Of a stretch of 64,000 nucleotides of DNA, positions 11,059-24,200 are shown piece by piece; position 1 is the stretch's first letter; every line of letters starts with the position of its first letter. The position numbers and the translations under genes were made by a program. This DNA is from Sepiola atlantica. Its lineage: Eukaryota; Mollusca; Cephalopoda; Sepiida; Sepiolidae. The stretch lies in NCBI GenBank assembly GCA_963556195.1, contig OY744537.1:24809340-24873339 (forward strand), given 5' to 3'. The notes under the pieces are model-generated. The model ran no database searches. It was given only the letters and a program-made list of their open reading frames with translations, and was not told the DNA's origin.

Positions 11059-13084
11059 ATGTCCTTGGAAACCATCGCCCTTCCTTCCTCCATATCATTA
11101 GAAAAACAGCTTTGTTGACCGCATCCACCCTTGTTGGTTGTTTTAAAACTTTTACTGAGCAGACGCTTTGGTTTGTGAGAAAGTTTGTGTTATCATCAAT
11201 TTCAAAGAAATTACCTCTCTCCTTTTGTGAAAACTCTTGTACATTACATTGCGTCTTTGGAGGAGACAGGGTGAGTTCTATATTTACCTGCACAAAAGCC
11301 TTTGTTATTTTAAAAAAAAAAAAAAAAATGTTTAAAAAAAATAAAAACCAATCCTTTCTCTTTTTCTTTCTTTCTGCAGAGTAAGAATTCTTTATCGATT
11401 GCCTGAAAATTTTTAAATATTTTCATTATTCCACAAATTAATTAAGACTAAATCTGAAATGTTGTGATGGTAATAAAAATAAAGAAGATAATTAATAGGA
11501 TATATTTTTTTTTAATCATGAAAAAAAATTTTTTAAATAAATAAATAATTTTTAAAAAATTTCACAAATCTGGTTTAAGTTAAAATCTTTTTCTTTAAAG
11601 AAAAAGAAATGATTAAAAAGCACTTTTTTTTTTTTTTAGATTCTTATGGTTTAGAAATAACCTTGTGTCACAATCATCGTTTTTATTTATATTGTTTTTT
11701 TTTAGGGAGGGAGGGTATTGTAATAAACGTTGATATTTATATTTCTAAATGTAGAAATGTAAAAAATGTAAATATCGATGTTGATGAGAACAATCGTCCA
11801 AAGAAAAACTTTTCTTTAATCTCTTAGTCATTATTTATAAATTTTATTTTATTTTATTTTTTTTATTAAAAAAATTTTTTGTGGTAAAAAAAAAGATTTC
11901 TTGCAATTTTCCTAACCCTATGTAAGCAAGAGAGCTAACTCTGATCGCCGTTATTCCTGTATTTAACAAAAAAATCCAAAAAACTAAGCCTTGGAATATA
12001 AATATTTACTTCTCTGCATAAAAAGAAAGAGAAAATTGGTACACAATTTCAAATAGTTCCACTGGAATTAGCCAGTTAATTTTTGTAGACAGTATTACCT
12101 ATGTTTTGACTACCGATTATTCAAAATTGAATTCCTACCCCAGATCAAGTCAACATTTGATGAAAAACATTTTTTTTTATTGCAAGGAAAAAAAAAAAAA
12201 TTCTGTCCATATTTTTACCCCTGTATACCATCTTGTTTTTTTTTTCTTTGTATTAATCACTTTCACTACTCCCTTACCCAACCTCAGAGTTGGGACTTCT
12301 GGCCTTAGCCGCTTTGAATATATCTAGCAAACTTCTTGTCCCAATTTTTTGATCTCATAAAATGTAATAAAAATAATGCAGCAAATAATTACAAATTCTT
12401 ATTTGTTGTTTTTTTTTTTGTTTGTTTTCTTTTGTGTTCCCCCCCCTCTACAATTGATGTGAAAGTCTTTTGCTATTTCGATTTCTTTGTATGTTAAAGA
12501 TGCTAAGTATACACTTCTTTCATCTCCACAGCATAAAAATCTAAACGGACTCGGTAAACTCCCCACCTGGATGCATCTCAATTTTTCTCCATTAAAAATA
12601 AAATCATGTGATTTTCTTCAAAAGAATCTTATTTTCCTTAATAAACAAATTTCTTCATGCAATATTTTGATGCTGTCCACTTAAAGCCCGACACTTATGT
12701 AGTTGTGTTAACTACAGGTCAGCTATGATTAGTCAATAGTCAGACGTTAGATTTCCTCCTCTCGTGCACATTTGGTAAGAGCGCTTCTATGCACAGCGTT
12801 CAAGGAGCACTGAGCTGCAACTAAGATTTCCAAATTTTTTAATCTGGCGCGAATCATCATGATGTAAGTCACTCTTTGAATATTCTGGTGCTTTCCAAGT
12901 CATCCGTGGTCTCCAGCTTTCAAACAAACCAATAAACATATCCGTTGCACTTTATCACGATTAAATACTTAAAATTGTTCTGAAATATACGAATATAAAA
13001 AAAAAATGATCAAATTCATTCTGAAAACCCTGTGTAGCATCAAGAATTGCTTGAATTTTGGTCATCAAAAGAAATTTTTTTTTT
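10056..13084. other. AT-rich non-coding stretch with simple repeats
   Basis: Contains an (ATT)n tract at 10744-10770 and an (AT)n tract at 11019-11058. Several ORFs of 60-170 codons cross these tracts, but their residues come from T-rich and AT-repeat sequence and carry no domain motif. Nothing else supported. Confidence 0.5.
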
Positions 13085-14940
13085 TTTTTTTAACATAGTT
13101 CACCCCAAACAAGGGAAACTGCAACTATAGACATAAGGGCTACTGAATATTAGGGTGAAAGTTTTGTTCACATTAGTTTTAAATAAATTTCTGCATGCCG
13201 GTACAGTCGGGGAAAACATAGAGCAGGGAGGGAGTTCCAAAGGCCGGCAGCACGAGGAAAGAAGCTATTGGAGTAGAAGGCTCTCCTGCATCTGGGGACC
13301 TCAACAGTGAATGGATGGGATTTAGCTGATCGTCGAGTTGGTCAAGTGTATTTACGTCGAGGGGCACCAGAGCAGCAAGTTCATCGGAGCATATTCCATT
13401 GAAGTACTTGTAAAACAAACACAAGGATGCAACATTGCGGCGATGGGGCTGGAGCTTGGTGGATAGTGAGGGACCTATTAGATTAGCGACTCTATTTTGG
13501 ACCTTGTCCAAGAGGGAGAGACTAGTGGATGGTGCACCAGTCCAGATGTGACAACAATACTGCATACTGTCAGGTGTGAGAAGTTTTCTAGCATGGTAGA
13601 GGAAAACCATTTTCTTTGCAGCAGCCTTGGCAATGTCTTCAATGTATTTGTTCCAATTCATGTTACCTGTAACGGGTAGATCAAGGAGTTTAAATGTTAG
13701 CCTCTCAGATAGGGTGATATTTGCCATGGTAATCGGTGGTTGAAAAGGTTTCATGTAGTTGTTGAAGGAAAGGAACTTTGTCTTGGCAGCATTAAATGTT
13801 ACCATCCATTTATGACCCATTCCACTACAGACTGGAAGTTACTTTCTAAGGATTCAATCATTGCCTCAGATATGTGTGCATCCATTTTGCCCACATGACA
13901 AGAGTAGTGTCGTCAGAAAATATACCCATCTCAGACGCAATGTCATCAGGGAGGTCGTTTATGAAAATCGGAAACAGTAACGGTCAAATGATCGATCCCT
14001 GGGGTACATCTGCATTTATGTAATGTTGTTTGGATGAACGGCCATCGAGGATAACCTGGATTTTTCTTTTGGTTAGGAAAAATCTAATTATATTAAATAT
14101 TCGTCCAGTAATACCATATGAATTAATTTTTATGAGAAGCCCTTTAGCCAGATCTTGTCAAAGGCTTTGGATATATCAAGCACTACCACCCTAGCTTCAC
14201 CTGCCTTGTCCAGTGTATATGTGTTCAGAGATGACCATTAGGATATCCGCAGTAAACCGTGCTTGCCTAAATCCATACTGATGGTCAGAAAGAAGTTTAG
14301 CATTAACGAGGTGCCGGACTATAGCTAGATTGATTAAGGATTCAAAGATTTTAGTGAACAGCAGGAGTAGACTGATGGGACGATAATTCTGAGGGTCAGT
14401 TCTATCTCCAGAATTCTTGAAGACTGGTACCACAGAGGCAATTCTCCAGCTATCAGGGAAGCAGGATTCGGCAAGGCATTTGTTGGAGAGGACAGGGGTC
14501 AGTTCAGCAGGGCATTTCTTTATTACTATTACTGGTATAAGATCAAGCCCACATGCTTTTGAGGTGTCAACGTTTTTTATGATGTCCCTGACATGAGTTG
14601 GGGTGATGACCATGTTATTAAGTGTGGCTCTAGTCTGCAATGGGAATTCAAGGAGGGAGTCCAAAGTGAAGTTTAAGGCGAAACACAGGGCAAGTAGTTC
14701 AACTTTATAAGTTCCCGTGCAAACGACATCATTGTGGTTTGATAATGGGGGGAATCGTTGATTATCTATTGTTCACCACACTATAGAAGATTTTCCAGAA
14801 ATCGCGAATACATAGTTTCTGCGACTGAATGCATTTTCTGGTCATGTGTATACATTCTTTTTGCTTCATCTATCACTGCTTACAATTTTTTCTTGACGCT
14901 ATAAATTTCTGTCTATTTGTAGTTGACTGAGGTGAACGAT
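13085..14940 (-). mobile_element. decayed LINE (Jockey/CR1-like) with RT motifs
   Basis: In minus-strand order: RDFWKIFYSVVNNR near 14800, IPPLSNHNDVV near 14740, then RT segments KNSGDRTDPQNYRPISLL (about 14350-14410), VVLDISKAFDKIW (motif A, about 14155-14190), FSDDTTL (motif C, near 13915) and [18 protein letters not shown] (about 13610-13670). The tail holds [38 protein letters not shown] and a 3' UTR ending in poly-A (poly-T at 13075-13091 on the plus strand). Stops and frameshifts between about 13821 and 14196 disable it. The endonuclease domain is missing. Three shorter copies (35150-35745, 46090-46590, 63864-63922) show the same tail. Confidence 0.8.
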
Positions 14941-15223
14941 TAACTAAAAACAAATCGCATCAGACGCACCCATCTCGATTCGGGAGTCTTCTCTTTGTGG
15001 TTTAGTTCTCTTCTACACAAAACTAATATTTTCCAAGTTTCTCCGTTTTCCTTATCTTGGTTGTCGCTGTCCTCACATTTTCGCTTTGGAAGAAGGCGGA
15101 ATACAATGGCTGAAACAATATACAGATTATATAAGAACTGATGTGAATTTTTTTTTATAAGCCGGAGTATTTTTTCTTTAGAAGAAACATATTGAAGGAA
15201 TTTAAAAAAAAAAAAAAGGGGGA

Positions 15224-15356
15224 TGTAGCAGCCATCATGCAGGTCCAGAAGGAAAGAGTGAGGGTTGCATCGTGCATTGTCCATCTGGGATTGAACCCAG
15301 AGTGTTCTAGTCACCAAATAGAAACGTGTGCTTTTTGTCACGCGACGAGACTTCAC
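15224..15356 (+). repeat. left LTR fragment of a deleted retrotransposon
   Basis: Begins TGTAGCAGCCATCATGCAGG and matches 16953-17087 at high identity for about 133 bases, stopping abruptly at CTTCAC. Past that point the left copy runs directly into pol sequence, while the right copy continues as LTR-like DNA. The LTR end, leader and gag have therefore been deleted on this side. A B-box-like GGTTCAATCCC on the minus strand is part of the LTR and is shared by both copies. Confidence 0.6.
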
Positions 15357-16950
15357 GCACTTTGTATTGATCGGCCAGACTTAAAGGTGGAGTTTGATCA
15401 ACGCCAAAAGATCTGGACTGCATTGTGGAAATGGATGGACGATAAAGTACCAATCAAGCTAAGGAATGGCGTCACAGAATACCCCGTGGCCGCGAACGTT
15501 AGAGCCGCATATGAACAAGAGCTTGACGCCTGGATCAAAGATGGCTGGTTGATCCTGTACCCCAACCAAGAGCTTGAACTTCGAAAAGGTCTTATCCCTT
15601 TAATGGCAGTGGTACAACATAACAAATCAAAGGTGCAACCAGTCATGGACTACCGTGACCTCAATCAACATATTGAAGCTTACACGGCTGATGTCGATGT
15701 ATGTGCAAGCAAGTTACGGGAATGGCGCCAGAAAGGATCGAATGTATCATTGCTCGATCTGAGGAAGGCCTATCTGCAGGTAAGGGTCAACAAAACTTTA
15801 TGGCCATTCCAGACGGTGGTATTTCGCGGCAAGAGATACTGCCTAACCAGACTTGGTTTTGGGTTGAATGTGGCACCGCAGATCATGAAGACCATCGTTA
15901 GTGCTGTGTTATCCCAGGAAGAGACCGTCGAAAAGGCAACATCGGCGTATCTTGACATTTACATCAATGAAGATGTCAAGTCGGCAATGCACATCTGCGC
16001 AAAATTGTCAGAGTTTGGCCTAACGTGCAAAGACCCAGAGCGACTTAGAGACGGAGCACGCGTACTTGGTCTGGAAGTCAGAGGGGAGGATGGCATCCTG
16101 CAATGGAGATGAGGAAATGTGATTTCCGGCATCCCTGAATTTCTCACAAGAAGGACCATTTTTTCCTTGTGCGGAAAACTTGTGGGACACCTGCCAATGT
16201 GTGGTTGGCTGCGTGTTGCAGTGGGTGTAATAAAACGCAGGGCGAATGCGGTAACCAAAGGGTGGGATGATCAAACAAGTGATGCCCTCCTCACCCGAAT
16301 GATTGCAGAAAGTGTTGAGAGAGCGACGCATGAGGACCTGGCTCGAGAAGAGTGGTGTGTCAATGGAGAATAAATTAATGAATGTATGGGTTGACGCTAG
16401 TTCACTAGCATTGGGAGTCCTGTTAGAGAAGGATGGCATGTCCCCGACAACCGCACTCGCGAATGCCATCTACACGTACCGGACTCGGGTAAAAGGTATC
16501 GACATTGTGCAGTCACTTGACAATGAGGAAATGGACGGGCCATATGATGTGGGAGATCATTTTTGGGTGAAACCGCCAGGCTGTCGATGGACCACCAAAT
16601 TCAAACGTGGACGAGTGACTGGCATGGTTAGTCAGCAATCTGTCCTGGTTGATGGAATTTCACGTCACATACGCAATATCCGCCCTGCTTTGGGGGTGGA
16701 CCATTCAACCACTGGGGAAAGTAATAGGTCGTCTGGCGATGAACTATTAATGGGCGGCGCCAGTGATCCTCACGAGAATGAAGCCGCAAGTTCAGAAGTA
16801 GAAACTTTGTCAGTAGATTTAGAAGCAAAAACTTCATCGGACGATTCAGAAGCAGAAACTGGGATACATGTTCCACTTCGGAAAAGCTCACGAATCAAAA
16901 GGCCACCACCACCCTGCATCATGTGTGATCAAGAGATCGGGGGGGGGGGG
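15357..16950 (+). pseudogene. LTR retrotransposon pol remnant (RT, start of RNase H, integrase C-terminus)
   Basis: Pol starts at about RPDLKVEFDQRQ and keeps RT motifs VMDYRDLNQH, SLLDLRKAYLQV (motif A Asp), LTRLGFGLNVAP (motif B) and SAYLDIYINED, where the usual YxDD has lost one Asp. An in-frame TGA at 16110-16112 interrupts it. The frame resumes with the connection domain (RRTIFSLCGKLVGHLP, WLRVAVGVIKRRANA), then slips one frame near 16370 into VWVDASSLALGV, the first RNase H strand. It then jumps to integrase C-terminal sequence (YDVGDHFWVKPPG, RHIRNIRP). RNase H and the integrase core are deleted. A run of 13 G precedes the right LTR as a polypurine tract. Confidence 0.75.
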
Positions 16951-16952
16951 GG

Positions 16953-17364
16953 TGTAGCAGCCATCATGCAGGTCTAGAAGGAAAAAGAGTGAGGGTTGCG
17001 CTGTGCATTGTCTATCTGGGATTGAACCCAGAGTGTTCTAGTCACCAAATAGAAACGTGTGCTCTTTGTCACGCGACGAGACTTCACATAAGTAAATGAG
17101 CCTTGTTTTGCATGGGCTAATTTTCGTCATGATAAAAAGCTTAGACACTTTGCTCTGGGTGAAGAGCGAGAAAGGTTGACGTGACTACGTCGAGTGCAAA
17201 GAGAAAAAGAAAAGAAAAAAGGAATCAAATTCTGGACAAAAATTTTGATTGTAAACGTCGCGTCGTTCTCGTGCGTGTTTGGACTGTTGGTAGTAAAAAG
17301 ACCAAAAAAGACAATTCGGTGTCCCATTTGAACTCAGTCTTTATTTTATTAACTCTCTGTTACA
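16953..17364 (+). repeat. right LTR of the deleted retrotransposon (3' limit uncertain)
   Basis: Starts TGTAGCAGCC immediately after a poly-G polypurine tract. The first 135 bases match the left LTR fragment. I place the end at CTCTGTTACA (17364) because LTRs end in CA and the length would be about 410 bp. That end cannot be confirmed because the left copy is truncated. Confidence 0.5.
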
Positions 17365-19094
17365 GGGGAGAAAACATGGTCTCTGTTGATGGAAGCAATA
17401 TGCTTGCCACTAGAACTTGATGTGGTATACTTTTCTCCAGTGACACGGTATTCAATGCAATATTTGCCATTAGATCTTTATCACATAGTAGACTTTTTTC
17501 TAACACTGTTTTCAATACTGATCTTGGAAACAACATGCTCACCACTGAAACATTGTTATGTGGTATACTTTTCTCAGATAACACTTTTTTACATTATTGA
17601 TCTCTATCATTCAATGGTTTTAGCCATTAAGCCAGCCTTTTATGGATAGCAAAGCATGCAGGTCACATGTAGTCAATTTGTATAGATACTCTTGTTCCAG
17701 CGTGTACTTGTTCTTTCTCACTTCGAGGCTCTACATGCTAGACAAAGACGGGCTCTTTTATGATGGCGATGATGTTAGTCAAGACTAATTCTACCACTCG
17801 ATTCAGGCTCTGACTCCTCATGTTCGCCACAGATATCATCACAGTTCAAATATTTTCCTGGTAGAACCATAGGCAGGCATCTAGTTTCTTTATAATTTTT
17901 GTATTTTGTGAAAACTGTTATATAATAACAAATCTATATAGATTTATGTAGTAGTTTTCAGTCGTGCAAAGAAAAAAAATTTGAAACGCATCTGTATCCA
18001 TGCATTTGTATTGTAAATATGTGCTGTTTAGTGGGTTGCATAGTGTGGGGGTCGTCATACCTTTTTTTGGTGATAACTTCCTCCACAAATAAAAATAATA
18101 ATAAGAAAACTTACATGCAAAATCAACGGAAGTTTATTTACTGAAATAAACTATTAACAAATAGAATATATTTCTTTTGTAATGAGTTCATGAGTCCTTT
18201 CTTTAGTTTCATGGTAAGTAAAAAGAAGAATGTCTTTTCTTTTGTTGAACTGTTCATTTGTTATAAAATGTTAAAAGAGGCAATAGGTAATGTTCGCCTG
18301 TGAAATTGTATGAAGCGCGCGAAAGGGTGAAATGGAAGAGTGATAGTAAGATGCGTGTAACCTCCGGATGAAAAGTCAGTTGAAAGAGAAAGTTTGATGT
18401 TTGTGTGTGCTTAAATACTATTTGGATAGGCTCCAGCGAGCTTAAAGAGAAAAGTTTAGAAAAATATGTCTTTGGAGAAATCTCATTGGACAGAAATATC
18501 ACGTGGTGTGCTCTCAACTACGTCCGCTCGTTTTGAGTTGATTTAATATATAAAGCCACATCGGAATTTGCGTGGACGTTATTTTATATTTGTCACGCGC
18601 CAATACAACAATTTTCACTCTGCGCGCCTAAATTGTATTTATTCCAAACAACAATTTTTATTCGAATCTTAACCGTGTCAACTGGCACAATAGTTACAAT
18701 TCCTGCGGACAACAGGCTTGCAATGGGAGAAATATTTCGCTAAGAGAAGAGAGACCACTCAGGAAATGGGTTTACCTTTGAAATAGAAATGCCTTTTTCA
18801 TATAAGGTTCCATGCTGTGTTTGTGAGCCATTTAAGTTTTGGGAAAATTAATGTCCCTCCAGATACTAGACCTCCTGGACAGTAAGTTTTTTCGGTCCAT
18901 AGATAAACTGGTCCACAATTTTCAAGTGGGCAGCTGGGTATTCTACCACAAATAACACCAATAATTTGATATATATTCCAGGAGGGGGTCAGTTGGGTTT
19001 CTGTAGTTCTCAGAGACAAATGGGCCCTAAGAATGCGTTTGGTTAGAAGATATGTCTATCTTGATTTGCAGGCTTGTTCAATAGAAGAAAATAA
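17365..19094. other. non-coding stretch with an unassigned cysteine-containing ORF
   Basis: Between 17390 and 17590 phrases such as CACTAGAACTTGATGTGGTA and CACTGAAACATTGTTATGTGGTA recur in diverged form (about 65-bp spacing), suggesting an old tandem repeat. On the minus strand 18798-19019 is a 73-codon ORF with SCPLENCGPVYLWTEKTYCP that I cannot assign. It lacks splice context and is not called a gene. Confidence 0.4.
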
Positions 19095-20014
19095 GAATCA
19101 TTGTAACTTCTCAGAATAAAACATTGTTACTTGTAACTTGGAATCATTGTAACTTCTCAGAATAAAACATTGTTACTTGTAACTTGGAATCATTGTAACT
19201 TCTCAGAATAAAACATTGTTACTTGTAACTTGGAATCATTGTAACTTCTCAGAATAAAACATTGTTACTTGTAACTTGGAATCATTGTAACTTCTCAGAA
19301 TAAAACATTGTTACTTGTAACTTGGAATCATTGTAACTTCTCAGAATAAAACATTGTTACTTGTAACTTGGAATCATTGTAACTTCTCAGAATAAAACAT
19401 TGTTACTTGTAACTTGGAATCATTGTAACTTCTCAGAATAAAACATTGTTACTTGTAACTTGGAATCATTGTAACTTCTCAGAATAAAACATTGTTACTT
19501 GTAACTTGGAATCATTGTAACTTCTCAGAATAAAACATTGTTACTTGTAACTTGGAATCATTGTAACTTCTCAGAATAAAACATTGTTACTTGTAACTTG
19601 GAATCATTGTAACTTCTCAGAATAAAACATTGTTACTTGTAACTTGGAATCATTGTAACTTCTCAGAATAAAACATTGTTACTTGTAACTTGGAATCATT
19701 GTAACTTCTCAGAATAAAACATTGTTACTTGTAACTTGGAATCATTGTAACTTCTCAGAATAAAACATTGTTACTTGTAACTTGGAATCATTGTAACTTC
19801 TCAGATTAAAACATTGTTACTTGTAACTTGGAATCATTGTAACTTCTCAGAATAAAACATTGTTACTTGTAAATTGGTATCATTGTAACTTCTCAGAATA
19901 AAACATTGTTACTTGTAACTTGGAATCATTGTAACTTCTCAGAATAAAACATTGTTACTTGTAACTTGGAATCATTGTAACTTCTCAGAATAAAACATTG
20001 TTACTTGTAAATTG
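19095..20014. repeat. tandem array, 20 copies of a 46-bp unit
   Basis: Units start at GAATCATTGTAACTTCTCAG and repeat every 46 bases from 19095 to 20014, giving 20 copies. Nearly all copies are identical. I see single changes at about 19805 (AGATTAAAAC), at 19871 (AAATTGGTATC) and in the last unit. Such homogeneity implies recent expansion. Each unit holds two inversion-related words, GTAACTT and GTTACTTGTAAC. Confidence 0.95.
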
Positions 20015-20448
20015 GAATTGCCGTTGTGTTTGGAGGGAGAATCCTTTTGTTACAACACTGACAGAGACCACATGATTGACGCTGACTAATGTTGGAATCG
20101 AGCACTGAATTCAGACATAGACCGCAGGTTGATGATCGTGGCCTGTGCAGTTAATGCACACAGATGTGTTGCAGTTAGTCCCTACAACATAGAGAAATGA
20201 TATCTGAATCGTTCGATATTTGCTTGACTTTAATGCTTATTGGCTCAAATACTCAATTTCGATTGGTTTCTTATAACAGACTTATATCACACAGACGCAC
20301 ATCCAGAATCTATGAATAAACGCTTCATGTAGTTCAAGGCCCTGAAAGGCAGGCTCTAGTGAGGATGAGGTTTGAGAAAAAATAAAGGATTTAGAAAAAT
20401 GGAATCACTAGTATTTAGCAATAAAGATTATGATTGGTTTAATAGAGT

Positions 20449-20484
<36 letters not shown>
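20449..20484. repeat. (GT)n microsatellite
   Basis: About 17 GT units running into GTATATG. Confidence 0.9.
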
Positions 20485-20491
<7 letters not shown>

Positions 20492-20869
20492 ACAGCCCCC
20501 TCCATCCCTCCCTCGCTCCCCAAGTATTGGAACAGGAAATAAAAGCGTTACTTCTAAACTTTTTTCATCTTCATCTTCTTATCGGAGACCCAAATCTCTT
20601 CAGTGAACATGTGGCAAATAAGGTACGGATTCCACTACATCAGAATTTGCAATCATTGCCGAAAGGCATTGCGAAAGTCTACCGAATTAATATAGTCGAA
20701 TGAATGAACCGGAATATCTTGATTCAACTTTAATGATGTGTTTGTGTTCTTATTTTTATCAGTCTGTTGACATGCTTATCCACTATTCCATGAAGTAATT
20801 TTCCATATATAAGTTTGTCAAAATTTTGGAATGTTCAACAGATAAAGCTGTGTGATCAGTTTCAAGACT

Positions 20870-21140
20870 GGTTTTGTAGTGGGTACCTCCAAATTTCTTT
20901 GGGGCTACATTAAAGACCGAACTATGCATGGAGACCCAGTAGCATCACGGAACTAAAGGAACTCGTTGAGAAGGAGGTCAAAACAATACCTAAGTTTCAT
21001 TTAATGCTTGCAGAAAATTCACAAGAAAGTTGGGGGACCATAAATGACTGGAAAGCACCGGAATATTGGAAGAGACGAACTTGCATCATGATGATCCATG
21101 CCAGATTCAAAATAAATCGGATTATGTTACTGTAGGAAGC
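20870..21140 (+). mobile_element. Tc1/mariner-superfamily transposase C-terminal relic
   Basis: The plus strand reads FLWGYIKDRTMHGDPVASR at about 20908-20960, followed in shifted frames by a REELKELVEKEV-like stretch. FLWGYxKxxVY...P.(S/T)..EL is the segment just after the last catalytic Asp in mariner-like transposases. The catalytic core is not present and frames are broken, so this is a small dead relic. The assignment rests on one motif. Confidence 0.45.
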
Positions 21141-21242
21141 AGCAACCCGTAAATAAACTGATAAGATGGTATTTATTTATTTTATCCAAAGGATAATTCA
21201 ATTTTTGGGAACAAAATTTGATGCTTCTTTAGAAATAAAATT

Positions 21243-24200
21243 GAAATGAAACAAAAAACAAAACAAACAAAAATGTCTTATTAATTTTAAATAATAACAC
21301 ACTCAGGCAATTTCATGTCTGTGCATACATTATTACTTTCTAAATGATGGAATTGCCAAAGATGAAATGAAACAAAAAACAAAACAAACAAAAATGTCTT
21401 ATTAATTTTAAATAATAACACACTCAGGCAATTTCATGTCTGTGCATACATTATTACTTTCTAAATGATGGAATTGCCAAAGATGAAATGAAACAAAAAA
21501 CAAAACAAACAAAAATGTCTTCTTAATTTTAAATAATAACACACTCAGGCAATTTCATGTCTGTGCATACATTATTACTTTCTAAATGATGGAATTGCCA
21601 AAGATGAAATGAAACAAAAAACAAAACAAACAAAAATGTCTTATTAATTTTAAATAATAACACACTCAGGCAATTTCATGTCTGTGCATACATTATTACT
21701 TTCTAAATGATGGAATTGCCAAAGATGAAATGAAACAAAAAACAAAACAAACAAAAATGTCTTCTTAATTTTAAATAATAACACACTCAGGCAATTTCAT
21801 GTCTGTGCATACATTATTACTTTCTAAATGATGGAATTGCCAAAGATGAAATGAAACAAAAAACAAAACAAACAAAAATGTCTTATTAATTTTAAATAAT
21901 AACACACTCAGGCAATTTCATGTCTGTGCATACATTATTACTTTCTAAATGATGGAATTGCCAAAGATGAAATGAAACAAAAAACAAAACAAACAAAAAT
22001 GTCTTATTAATTTTAAATAATAACACACTCAGGCAATTTCATGTTTGTGCATACATTATTACTTTCTAAATGATGGAATTGCCAAAGATGAAATGAAACA
22101 AAAAACAAAACAAACAGAAATGTCTTCTTAATTTTAAATAATAACACACTCAGGCAATTTCATGTTTGTGCATACATTATTACTTTCTAAATGATGGAAT
22201 TGCCAAAGATGAAATGAAACAAAAAACAAAACAAACAAAAATGTCTTATTAATTTTAAATAATAACACACTCAGGCAATTTCATGTTTGTGCATACATTA
22301 TTACTTTCTAAATGATGGAATTGCCAAAGATGAAATGAAACAAAAAACAAAACAAACAAAAATGTCTTATTAATTTTAAATAATAACACACTCAGGCAAT
22401 TTCATGTTTGTGCATACATTATTACTTTCTAAATGATGGAATTGCCAAAGATGAAATGAAACAAAAAACAAAACAAACAAAAATGTCTTATTAATTTTAA
22501 ATAATAACACACTCAGGCAATTTCATGTCTGTGCATACATTATTACTTTCTAAATGATGGAATTGCCAAAGATGAAATGAAACAAAAAACAAAACAAACA
22601 AAAATGTCTTATTAATTTTAAATAATAACACACTCAGGCAATTTCATGTCTGTGCATACATTATTACTTTCTAAATGATGGAATTGCCAAAGATGAAATG
22701 AAACAAAAAACAAAACAAACAAAAATGTCTTCTTAATTTTAAATAATAACACACTCAGGCAATTTCATGTCTGTGCATACATTATTACTTTCTAAATGAT
22801 GGAATTGCCAAAGATGAAATGAAACAAAAAACAAAACAAACAAAAATGTCTTATTAATTTTAAATAATAACACACTCAGGCAATTTCATGTCTGTGCATA
22901 CATTATTACTTTCTAAATGATGGAATTGCCAAAGATGAAATGAAACAAAAAACAAAACAAACAAAAATGTCTTATTAATTTTAAATAATAACACACTCAG
23001 GCAATTTCATGTTTGTGCATACATTATTACTTTCTAAATGATGGAATTGCCAAAGATGAAATGAAACAAAAAACAAAACAAACAAAAATGTCTTCTTAAT
23101 TTTAAATAATAACACACTCAGGCAATTTCATGTTTGTGCATACATTATTACTTTCTAAATGATGGAATTGCCAAAGATGAAATGAAACAAAAAACAAAAC
23201 AAACAAAAATGTCTTCTTAATTTTAAATAATAACACACTCAGGCAATTTCATGTTTGTGCATACATTATTACTTTCTAAATGATGGAATTGCCAAAGATG
23301 AAATGAAACAAAAAACAAAACAAACAAAAATGTCTTATTAATTTTAAATAATAACACACTCAGGCAATTTCATGTCTGTGCATACATTATTACTTTCTAA
23401 ATGATGGAATTGCCAAAGATGAAATGAAACAAAAAACAAAACAAACAAAAATGTCTTCTTAATTTTAAATAATAACACACTCAGGCAATTTCATGTCTGT
23501 GCATACATTATTACTTTCTAAATGATGGAATTGCCAAAGATGAAATGAAACAAAAAACAAAACAAACAAAAATGTCTTATTAATTTTAAATAATAACACA
23601 CTCAGGCAATTTCATGTTTGTGCATACATTATTACTTTCTAAATGATTGAATTGCCAAAGATGAAATGAAACAAAAAACAAAACAAACAAAAATGTCTTA
23701 TTAATTTTAAATAATAACACACTCAGGCAATTTCATGTTTGTGCATACATTATTACTTTCTAAATGATGGAATTGCCAAAGATGAAATGAAACAAAAAAC
23801 AAAACAAACAAAAATGTCTTCTTAATTTTAAATAATAACACACTCAGGCAATTTCATGTCTGTGCATACATTATTACTTTCTAAATGATGGAATTGCCAA
23901 AGATGAAATGAAACAAAAAACAAAACAAACAAAAATGTCTTATTAATTTTAAATAATAACACACTCAGGCAATTTCATGTTTGTGCATACATTATTACTT
24001 TCTAAATGATTGAATTGCCAAAGATGAAATGAAACAAAAAACAAAACAAACAAAAATGTCTTATTAATTTTAAATAATAACACACTCAGGCAATTTCATG
24101 TTTGTGCATACATTATTACTTTCTAAATGATGGAATTGCCAAAGATGAAATGAAACAAAAAACAAAACAAACAAAAATGTCTTATTAATTTTAAATAATA

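Noticed and set aside
10878..11384. 168-codon plus-strand ORF
   Set aside because: Composed of AT-repeat IYIYIY and homopolymer-encoded stretches with no domain or splice support.
19095..20014. CRISPR-like look of the 46-bp array
   Set aside because: There are no variable spacers; the whole 46-bp unit repeats, and the setting is clearly eukaryotic (introns, LINEs, SINEs).
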